This document shows positions 6,304 through 12,272 of a stretch of 14,529 nt of DNA, one piece after another (within the stretch, counting starts at the first letter, position 1; each line of letters starts with the position of its first letter). This stretch comes from Bog-159 sp049514955 (lineage in GTDB: Bacteria > Acidobacteriota > Terriglobia > Bryobacterales > Bryobacteraceae). Under the pieces are notes generated by a model. That model was not told where the DNA came from. It saw nothing but the letters and a program-made list of their open reading frames with translations, and did no database searches. The stretch is taken from NCBI GenBank assembly GCA_049514955.1, contig JBEKUO010000116.1:1-14529 (forward strand), in the 5' to 3' direction. The position numbers and the translations under genes are program-made.

Positions 6304-6903
6304 TTGTGTCACCGGCTTGCAGGCAGGCTTACCATCCGTCCGGGGGGCATTCAGGCGGCGCATGGCCATCACCACGCGGCGGAAACCGCGCTCCCAATCG
6401 GGGAAAAGATCGATGTACTGCAGCTCGCGCTGAATGCGCGCGGGCACGGGGCAGGCGTCCAGGCGCGCCGGTATCAGGAAGATCTCGTCCAATGGGATGC
6501 GCCGCGTGCAGTCCAGCGCGTAACGGATCTCGGCCTGGAACCCGCCCTTTTTCTTTATCGAATTGCGCGAGAAACAAGCCAGGAAAAAATCCGAGGTATC
6601 GATGGCCTCTTCGATGGACCGCGGCCAATTTTGGCCGGGCAGCAGCCTGCGGCGGTCCAGCCAAGGCTCGAAGCCGGCGCTTTCCAAACCGTCGAAGACC
6701 CTCAAGGCCGCGGCGGCGTCTTCCTGCACATAGGCGACAAAGACTTTCGGACGGTTGCGCGGCAGGAATCGGAAGCCATGACGGGCGTCGGGCAGAAACG
6801 TACCCAGCCCATCGATTTCGACGCTGACGCCTTCGGCCAGGCAGCGCCGCACCATGCGGACCACCTGGGCGCTCGAACGCCAGTTATTTTCTGCCAGGGC
6901 CAC
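6283..6903 (-). CDS. TIR-domain protein with N-terminal HU-like segment
   Basis: I start this at the GTG at 6903 because AGGAG lies exactly 7 bases upstream. A longer frame open to 7056 merely shadows the HU gene. The 206-residue product has an HU-like segment at about 8-48 (VVRMVRRCLAEG then VEIDGLGTF and GFRFLP), then a TIR domain at about 52-182. KVFVAYVQED is the BB-side first strand, WLDRRRLLPGQNW box 2, and IEEAIDTSDFFLACFS the next helix and strand. GFQAEIRYAL (121-130) carries Glu125, where catalytic TIR NADases have their glutamate. Bacterial TIR domains cleave NAD or make signalling nucleotides, usually in antiphage defence; this is known for the family, not shown here. Residues after 183 are unstructured. 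It overlaps the mini-HU gene by 20 bases, so the two are co-expressed. Confidence 0.82.
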   Translation of the reverse strand: MALAENNWRSSAQVVRMVRRCLAEGVSVEIDGLGTFLPDARHGFRFLPRNRPKVFVAYVQEDAAAALRVFDGLESAGFEPWLDRRRLLPGQNWPRSIEEAIDTSDFFLACFSRNSIKKKGGFQAEIRYALDCTRRIPLDEIFLIPARLDACPVPARIQRELQYIDLFPDWERGFRRVVMAMRRLNAPRTDGKPACKPVTQPPATRH

Positions 6904-7099
6904 GGCGTTTCTCCTTTTCAAACTGGAAGGCCCCCTTGGGACCGGGTGTGAACCGTCCCAGGCCGGGGAGCGGCGCGGTTTTGCCCTGGCGCAGCTTTGA
7001 GAGAATCTGGTGCACAACACGATCCAACTGGTCGGCCGCCTCAGCGTTGGAGACACCGGCCTGACGGGCCAGGCGTTTTGCGATCTCCGGTTTCTTCAT
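6884..7099 (-). CDS. Mini-HU family DNA-binding protein, partner of the TIR protein
   Basis: This 71-residue protein matches the first two thirds of HU/IHF. MKKPEIAKRLARQAGVSNAE corresponds to helix 1 and the turn, AADQLDRVVHQILSKLRQGK to helix 2, and LPGLGRFTPG to the V-GFG-F hairpin of HU. The normal family length is about 90. Here the long DNA-intercalating beta-arm and last helix are replaced by a short basic tail (KEKRRGPGRK), so it probably forms the HU dimer core but contacts DNA differently. A TAG lies in frame a few codons before the ATG at 7099, so this is the first possible start. Its stop is 20 bases inside the TIR gene, and the TIR ribosome site lies in its own coding sequence. 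Coupling to a TIR gene sets it apart from housekeeping HU. Confidence 0.8.
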   Translation of the reverse strand: MKKPEIAKRLARQAGVSNAEAADQLDRVVHQILSKLRQGKTAPLPGLGRFTPGPKGAFQFEKEKRRGPGRK

Positions 7100-7833
7100 T
7101 CCGGTTTCATGCTAGCAGGACAATCCGCTTCTCCTGGCCCAGGCAGGGCTGCCGAGATGGTTCAAAGTGTTGGAAACAAATGATGTTCTTTTTCGATGAA
7201 CCGCGTGTGAACGGCCATTACCTGCGGTCGCAACGGGGTATGAAAAACACGCGCGATCCGTGTAGGCGGAGCGCGCGCGCCCGTGCACTGTGGCAAGGCC
7301 GGGGTCAAAGGGCAAATTGGTCAAGTTATTGAAACTTTAGGGCTTTGGTGGCACCGTTTCTCGAAGGATTGGGAATCCCGGCACTGGGTCTTGGCACAGC
7401 GTGGGATGAAAACGGCGCTGCACTGGTCAAATTGGCTTCGATCCGGGTGTCCTGCTTGGGCACATTTACTGCAAATAATGGAGTTAACTGTTTGAATTGG
7501 GTTCGCTCGTGTTCGCTCGGTGATTTTCGTGCGGGCGCTGCCGGCGCGCAACCCGGCGGCGTGTCCGTACCTGCATCCGTGGAGATCCAGCGGCGTCGCG
7601 GGCAGGGATTCCGGAACATGCTGGCATCCGCCGATCAGGGGATCCTCGGCCGCTTAGACGAATCGGCCAACTTCCGATATTTAATGGCCTTAGGGGTGCT
7701 GCTTTCGCCGGCCAAGGCCGGTTCGTGGAAATGAAGTGATTTTAATTACGTCTTAAGACCCGGTTCATGTGCTGTCGGCTATGATACGTTCCAGGTGACT
7801 GTCTGAGTCGCCGCATCAAAAGGAGATACCGTA
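7100..7833. other. Long gene-free stretch between the HU-TIR pair and the small secreted protein
   Basis: About 730 bases with no reading frame that I can support. Frames up to about 130 codons exist on both strands but show no recognisable domain, no good ribosome site and amino-acid composition like frame noise. The middle (about 7310-7510) is less GC-rich than the rest. Visible structure is minor: CCGGCC-AA-GGCCGG at 7708-7721 and a doubled TTCGCTCG near 7505-7520. It must contain the divergent promoters for the HU-TIR genes and for the gene at 7834; a TATGAT at 7780-7785 could be the -10 of the latter. Confidence 0.5.
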
Positions 7834-8004
7834 ATGAAGAAACTGATGACCCTGATGTTGGGCCTGTCTTTCGCTCTGGGTTCGGTGGCCATGTGCTTCG
7901 CCGACGACGCAGCCAAGGACACCACCAAGACGACTGCAAAGAAGAAAACAAAGAAGAAATCGACGAAGAAGACTGACGACACGAAGAAGGAAGGCACCCG
8001 CTAA
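7834..8004 (+). CDS. Small Lys/Thr-rich secreted protein
   Basis: A 56-residue frame from ATG at 7834 to TAA at 8004 with an excellent ribosome site (AGGAG, 8 bases before the ATG). The N-terminus MKKLMTLMLGLSFALGSVAM is a textbook signal peptide, with likely cleavage after CFA near residue 23. The mature part of about 33 residues begins DDAAKDTTKTTAKKK and is dominated by Lys, Thr and Asp, with runs of KKK. It is therefore disordered and strongly basic. Small exported proteins of this design are familiar in acidobacterial genomes, but no function is established to my knowledge; binding to acidic wall or extracellular polymers or nucleic acid is a guess. It stands alone with its own terminator at 8017-8081, which suggests an independently and perhaps strongly expressed gene. 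Confidence 0.8.
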   Translation: MKKLMTLMLGLSFALGSVAMCFADDAAKDTTKTTAKKKTKKKSTKKTDDTKKEGTR

Positions 8005-8016
8005 CTCGTTTTCCGT

Positions 8017-8081
8017 AACTGGGAACGCCGCGTAGCGGCTCGCCTTCTGCAAAACCTACGCGGCCCTCCAGTTGTTTTTGT
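8017..8081 (+). terminator. Intrinsic terminator of the small secreted protein gene
   Basis: AACTGG (8017-8022) pairs with CCAGTT (8068-8073). Inside it GCCGCGTAG (8027-8035) pairs perfectly with CTACGCGGC (8056-8064) around a 20-base loop. A T-rich run, GTTTTTGTT, follows at once. It begins 13 bases after the stop codon. Confidence 0.7.
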
Positions 8082-8159
8082 TGCGTCCCGCCTCACACTC
8101 CGGAGCGTAGAACCCTCTGGATCCTGCCTGAGTGAAATCCCTTAAACACCACTCCCTGA

Positions 8160-8216
8160 CGGTCGTGGCTCCGCTTTAGCGATTGGCCGTCGCTCCAGCG
8201 AAATGGTCGTCGCTCC
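8160..8216. repeat. Three degenerate GGTCGTCGCTCC repeats
   Basis: The motif GG(T/C)CGT(G/C)GCTCC occurs at 8161, 8185 and 8205, 20-24 bases apart, in the gap between the terminator and the end of the diguanylate cyclase gene. The last copy ends at the gene's stop. It has no coding support and is probably a decayed intergenic repeat. Confidence 0.5.
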
Positions 8217-9998
8217 TCACTGAACAGAGGTGGTTTCCGGCGGGGCTTGCACCGGATTTATCAGGCGGACGTCACGAATGCGTGCGGCCCTGTGCGACCG
8301 CTTTACGCGATACATCCGCCGATCCGCCGCCGCCAGCAGTTCCTCCGCGTCCACCCCATCCTCCGGGAAAAAGGCTTCTCCGACGCTCAGGGACAGGAGT
8401 TCCTCTCCGGTCGATTCACGGCCCGCTTCAATCACCGTGGAACACAGTTCCCGGCGTTTGTTGGTGAGCGCGCCGGCTTGCATGCCCGGCAGGATCAGCA
8501 CGAACTCATCGCCGCCCATGCGCGCGACGTAGTCATATTCGCGGCTGGTCAGCCCATGCGCCACCCGCTTCAGTACTTTGTTCCCCGCCAGATGTCCAAA
8601 GCGATCGTTGACGAGTTTGAAACCGTCGAGATCGGCCACCAGCACCGCCAACGGCGTATTCGTGCGTTTGCAGCGGGCCACTTCGCTATCCAGGTGCAGG
8701 AACAGCGAGCGCGTGTTGGGCAGCCCCGTCAAGTCGTCCGTAACCGCGGATTTCTGCACCTCACTGTACTTGAGAGCATTCTCGATGGTCAATGCCGCCT
8801 TGGAGCTGATGGCCAGCAGCAGCCGGAGGTGATCCCTGGTGAAGGCATCCCGCTGCTCATGGTACAAGGTGAGCACTCCCAGCACGCCGCTCACACCCAG
8901 CAAGGGTACCGAGATGGCCGAATTCAAGTTGCTGAGTATCGCCGGGTCATTGAGATAGCCGGGCTCGACGGAGGGATTGCCGTTGACGATCGCCTTGCGG
9001 TTCTCGGCTACCCAGCCCGAGAGGCCCTGGCCGATGGGGATCTTGAGCGACGAGAATAGCTGAAAATCTCGGCCGTCAACGTATTGCGGGACCAGCCGGT
9101 CCCCCTGGCACACGTAGATGGCGATGGCGTCATGCGGCACAATGCCCTTCAAGCGCGTGCCCAGAAGGGACATGGTCTCTTCCATGCTGAGCGAATTGCC
9201 TAGCTCACTAGTGACCTCGTGGAGCGACTGGAACTCCTGCCGGGCTGCGGCAATCGCGACTGTAAAATTGGGCGGGGCACCGCTCCGATCAGGGCTGCGA
9301 TCGACGCTCCGGTCGGGGCTCGGATACCGGCTGCGCATGTCTGCGCGGCCGTCAGCAGGCGTTCGGAGGCTTGCTCGAGCGTTCGACGAGAGGCTTACGT
9401 CCTCCGCAGCGGCACCGGCCAGATCCCGCCACTCGAGATAACGGCGCCGCAGGATATCTACTACCCGCGGGTCAAAGCTGATTCCGGATTGCGCGACGAT
9501 GAACCCGATGGCCTCGTCGAGCGGCAACGCCCGCCGGTACAGGCGGGGGGAGGATAGCGCATCCAGACAGTCGGCGGCGGCCAGAATGCGTGCGCGCAGC
9601 AAGTGTATCGGTGTGGGCCGCTGCTTCGGCTTCCAGAAGCACTGCATTAGTGTGCAGGCTACGCCCACGAGCAGGGTCTGCGGCAGATCCAGCATGATGA
9701 CGCCAATCAGGATGAAAAGATAGCTCACCGACTTGGCGCCGGCAATTCCGGGCAGGCTGACCTTTAGGGAACAGGCCAGCACGGCGCCCGACAGAAAAAT
9801 CCCGAACCGCATCGAGTGGGCGGGCTGCCAATGGAGCAAAGACAAAGACAGAATTCCGGCGCCCAGCAGCACCGTGAAGGCGATGTTAGACTTTGCCCCA
9901 CGAGGATATGGGCAGGGAGTCCGCGCGCGCGTACTCGGTTGAGCCGCCCATTCAGTAGGATGATCGGCGGGAGATAGGGTTTGGATTAGGGTGGGCAA
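8217..9998 (-). CDS. Membrane-anchored GAF-GGDEF diguanylate cyclase with HD-GYP remnant
   Basis: The 593-residue protein makes cyclic di-GMP from GTP. The GGDEF domain (about 415-570) is intact: DDLTGLPNTR, the metal-binding ADLDGFKLVND, and RMGGDEF with the active loop at 495-499. REYD (486-489) is the inhibitory I-site at the correct spacing. Upstream lies a GAF domain (about 265-412) and a Ser/Asp/Arg linker repeating SPDRS. The N-terminal part has hydrophobic segments at about 38-56, 66-80 and 91-120. Between these and the GAF, residues 135-190 (ARILAAADCLDAL to FDPRVVDILRRRY) match only the C-terminal end of an HD-GYP phosphodiesterase; its HD and GYP motifs are absent. The start at 9998 is TTG with a weak GGCGAG ribosome site; no better in-frame start precedes the first membrane segment. 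It is divergent from the Rrf2-cysK operon. Confidence 0.9.
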   Translation of the reverse strand: MPTLIQTLSPADHPTEWAAQPSTRARTPCPYPRGAKSNIAFTVLLGAGILSLSLLHWQPAHSMRFGIFLSGAVLACSLKVSLPGIAGAKSVSYLFILIGVIMLDLPQTLLVGVACTLMQCFWKPKQRPTPIHLLRARILAAADCLDALSSPRLYRRALPLDEAIGFIVAQSGISFDPRVVDILRRRYLEWRDLAGAAAEDVSLSSNARASLRTPADGRADMRSRYPSPDRSVDRSPDRSGAPPNFTVAIAAARQEFQSLHEVTSELGNSLSMEETMSLLGTRLKGIVPHDAIAIYVCQGDRLVPQYVDGRDFQLFSSLKIPIGQGLSGWVAENRKAIVNGNPSVEPGYLNDPAILSNLNSAISVPLLGVSGVLGVLTLYHEQRDAFTRDHLRLLLAISSKAALTIENALKYSEVQKSAVTDDLTGLPNTRSLFLHLDSEVARCKRTNTPLAVLVADLDGFKLVNDRFGHLAGNKVLKRVAHGLTSREYDYVARMGGDEFVLILPGMQAGALTNKRRELCSTVIEAGRESTGEELLSLSVGEAFFPEDGVDAEELLAAADRRMYRVKRSHRAARIRDVRLINPVQAPPETTSVQ

Positions 9999-10047
9999 AG
10001 CTCGCCGTTGAGCGGGCGAGGGGGCCGAGCGGGCGATCCACGGCGGC

Positions 10048-10076
10048 TTGACTCGCGGCGGGCTTTCTTTTAATCT
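10048..10076 (+). promoter_or_regulatory. Sigma70-type promoter of the Rrf2-cysK operon
   Basis: TTGACT (10048-10053), a 17-base spacer, and TAATCT (10071-10076) give a near-consensus promoter. The predicted start near 10083 leaves a leader of about 38 bases before the Rrf2 ATG. Confidence 0.7.
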
Positions 10077-10120
10077 CTAGTTGGACACGGGGGATTGCTT
10101 CTCTGTCTCAACCACACTGA

Positions 10121-10546
10121 ATGAACATTTCCGTCAAAGGCGAATATGCGTTGCAGGCCTTGTTCGACTTGGCGACACAGCCGCCGGGGGCGCCGGTCAA
10201 GATCGGCAGCATTGCCAAGCGTCAAAGGATCCCGCAGAAGTTCCTGGAGCTGATCCTGGCGGGGTTGAAGCAGGGCGGGTTCGTCGAGTCGCGGCGCGGC
10301 GCCGAAGGCGGCTACTTGCTGGTGCGTCCGCCGGAGACTCTGACGGCCGGAGAAGTGCTGCGCTTCGTGGAAGGACCGCAGCCGGGCCGCTACCGGTCGC
10401 GGCGCAAGGGCGAATCGCCTTTCGCGGAAATGTGGGGCCGCGTGGATATTGCGGTCTCCGACGTCCTGGATCACACCACCTTCGCCGAGCTACGCCGGGC
10501 ATGGGCGGAAAGGCACGCCAGATTCGTTCCGAATTGGGAGATATAG
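10121..10546 (+). CDS. Rrf2-family transcriptional regulator (CymR-like, no Fe-S cysteines)
   Basis: This 141-residue protein has the full Rrf2 plan: MNISVKGEYALQALFDLA at the start, a helix-turn-helix at about 26-50 (VKIGSIAKRQRIPQKFLELILAGLK split across the family pattern), and the wing SRRGAEGGYLL at 57-67. The dimerisation helix lies at about 100-141. It contains no cysteine at all, so it cannot ligate the Fe-S cluster used by IscR, NsrR or RirA. That fits the CymR/CysR branch, which senses cysteine status; Bacillus CymR works as a complex with CysK. Here the cysK gene starts 4 bases after the stop, so the pair is one operon. I infer control of sulfur assimilation by this pair. The ATG at 10121 has no strong ribosome site; the promoter at 10048-10076 is close. 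Confidence 0.88.
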   Translation: MNISVKGEYALQALFDLATQPPGAPVKIGSIAKRQRIPQKFLELILAGLKQGGFVESRRGAEGGYLLVRPPETLTAGEVLRFVEGPQPGRYRSRRKGESPFAEMWGRVDIAVSDVLDHTTFAELRRAWAERHARFVPNWEI

Positions 10547-10550
10547 GCGA

Positions 10551-11495
10551 TTGTTCTACGCGGATAATTCGTTCAGCATCGGGCGTACGCCGCTGGTGCG
10601 GGTCAACCGGATTACGGACGGCGCGCCGGTGACCATGCTGGCGAAGATCGAGAGCCGCAATCCAGCGTGTTCCGTGAAAGACCGCATCGGCGCGGCTATG
10701 GTTTGGGATGCGGAGCAGCGCGGCATTCTGAAACCGGGCAAGGAGCTCATCGAGCCGACCAGCGGGAACACGGGGATCGCGCTGGCATACGTGGCGGCGG
10801 CGCGGGGCTATGCCATCACGCTGACTATGCCCGAGACTATGTCGATCGAGCGCCGCAAAGTACTGCAGGCGCTGGGAGCGAAACTGCTGCTTACCGAGGG
10901 CGAGCAAGGCATGGCCGGCTCCATCGCGAAAGCGCTGGAGATGGTGTCCTCCGATCCGGCGCATTACGTGTTGTTGCAGCAGTTCGAGAACCCGGCGAAT
11001 CCACGGATTCATTTCGAGACCACGGGCCCGGAGATCTGGAACGATACGGGCGGCGCCATCGACGTGCTGGTGGCCGGCATAGGCACCGGGGGTACGATCA
11101 CCGGCGTATCGCGCTACATCAAGCAATCGCGGGGGAAGAAGATCGTCTCGGTGGGCGTGGAGCCGGCGCGCAGTCCGGTGATCACGCAGACTCTGAGAAA
11201 GGAGCCTGTGCGCCCCGGCTCGTCGAAGATCCAGGGGTTGGGGGCGGGCTTCATTCCCGACACGCTGGATCTTTCCGTGGTGGACCGTGTGGAGACGGTC
11301 AGCGATGAGGAAGCCCTGGAAGCCGCCCGCAGACTAGCCCGCGAAGAGGGCATTTTGTGCGGCATCTCCTGCGGCGCTGCCATGTCGGCGGCCCTGCGGC
11401 TGGCTCGCGAGGATCAGTTCCGCGGCAAAACGTTCGTGGTGGTGCTGCCGGATTCGGCCGAGCGTTACCTCAGCACGCCGTTGTTCGGGGAGTAG
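10551..11495 (+). CDS. cysK: Cysteine synthase A (O-acetylserine sulfhydrylase)
   Basis: This PLP enzyme makes cysteine from O-acetylserine and sulfide in the cytoplasm. The start is TTG at 10551, with GGAG 10 bases upstream. The frame is open further 5' but that part overlaps the Rrf2 gene, and the TTG gives 314 residues, the normal CysK length, beginning FYADNSFSIGRTPLV. Landmarks: NPACSVKDR with the PLP lysine at 43, the substrate loop TSGNTG (70-75), MPETMS (93-98), the phosphate-binding GIGTGGTITG (177-186), KIQGLGAGFIP (226-236), GISCGAA (271-277), and PDSAERYLSTPLF (300-312). It reads as a CysK type rather than CysM or cystathionine beta-synthase. It is co-transcribed with the Rrf2 regulator. 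Its last 130 bases are duplicated at 13620-13749. Confidence 0.95.
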   Translation: MFYADNSFSIGRTPLVRVNRITDGAPVTMLAKIESRNPACSVKDRIGAAMVWDAEQRGILKPGKELIEPTSGNTGIALAYVAAARGYAITLTMPETMSIERRKVLQALGAKLLLTEGEQGMAGSIAKALEMVSSDPAHYVLLQQFENPANPRIHFETTGPEIWNDTGGAIDVLVAGIGTGGTITGVSRYIKQSRGKKIVSVGVEPARSPVITQTLRKEPVRPGSSKIQGLGAGFIPDTLDLSVVDRVETVSDEEALEAARRLAREEGILCGISCGAAMSAALRLAREDQFRGKTFVVVLPDSAERYLSTPLFGE

Positions 11496-12272
11496 AATCG
11501 CTCCCTCAGAAGCCGTGACTCTGTTGACAGACGAAAGCGTCTGTCCCACCCCAATGCCACTGCAGTTTGCCGAACTGGAACAACGCGAACCGACGTCTGG
11601 AACTCCCAGGTATTTTTCTGCCTCAAGAATCGCTCATTCTATTCAAGTTTACAAGTACTTGCAAAGAGTTCACATTCGTTTCATACCACCTTGCGTTTAT
11701 CCTTTGTGAAGAACCGATGGGTTGGAGCGCGGGCGCAGCGCGTGAGAAAAAGCACCTATGAAAAACACCGATCCACAGCTTGGCGACAATCGCCGATCCT
11801 GCTTGCGCGCCGGGTTCGCAATAGCGGCGGACGCCGCGGCTGGAGGCGGACATAAACTGTTTGCAGCCAAAACGCCGGCCGGCAAGGTCCGCGTAGGATA
11901 CACCGCCATTCTCAAATCCGCGGCGCAACTAATCGTGGCCGACGTGTGGCAGCAGGTGTGGATGGATTTGGCGGGGGCCGACGTCCAGCCACTTGTGGCT
12001 CCACTGACAGGTCCGGATAACGGACCGACATTCGCAAGCTTCAACGCGACGGGCTATCCGTTGCGTGCAAACGAACTTCATTTTTCCCGTCCGGCGCGAA
12101 TTCGTAACCCGTCGTTGTGCGGCAATTCGTCGTACCGTCTTTGGGCGGATCGATGCGATGGGGCCGCCGATGCTCTCAACGCGGCAATTCCTTTAAACAC
12201 GGCTGGCTGACGGGCACACTGGGCGACGCGCTAGCGCGAACCAGTAGGGATTGAAAGGGGAGGACTTTAAAA
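11496..12272. other. Largely unassigned stretch between cysK and the exported repeat protein
   Basis: About 780 bases. The first part holds a hairpin repeat (11523-11551). An AT-richer segment follows at about 11600-11720, with an AGTACTT-type site at 11653-11670. A 150-codon frame at 11758-12210 (+) contains VGYTAILKSAAQLIVADVWQ but has no good ribosome site or recognised domain; it could be a decayed gene or chance. The last 30 bases hold the strong ribosome site of the gene at 12273. Confidence 0.45.
11523..11551. repeat. Hairpin repeat, copy 1, downstream of cysK
   Basis: GACAGACG (11526-11533), loop AAAG, CGTCTGTC (11538-11545) is a perfect 8-bp hairpin followed by CCACCC. The full 29 bases recur exactly at 13781-13809. 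Stem, purine tetraloop and CCACC tail match the design of the hairpins at 4587-4633. No T-tract follows. Confidence 0.75.

Noticed and set aside
5977..6951. 324-codon plus-strand frame across the TIR region
   Set aside because: Antisense to the well-supported TIR and exported-protein genes; no domain of its own, typical GC-rich shadow.
7376..7400. Sigma54-like GGCAC...TTGGC words
   Set aside because: Spacing and the -12 element do not match the TGGCAC-N5-TTGCW consensus and no gene follows.
7345..7734. 129-codon plus-strand frame
   Set aside because: No domain, no ribosome site, mixed composition; overlapping frames on the other strand are equally long.
10197..11126. 309-codon minus-strand frame
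   Set aside because: Antisense shadow of the Rrf2 and cysK genes.
7238..11775. Shared TATGAAAAACAC word near 7244 and 11757
   Set aside because: The match is only 12 bases plus a loosely aligned CGATCC; flanks are unrelated, so coincidence is likely.
11758..12210. 150-codon plus-strand frame in the post-cysK stretch
   Set aside because: No recognisable family and only a weak ribosome site; opposing frame is also open. Described within the unassigned stretch rather than called as a gene.
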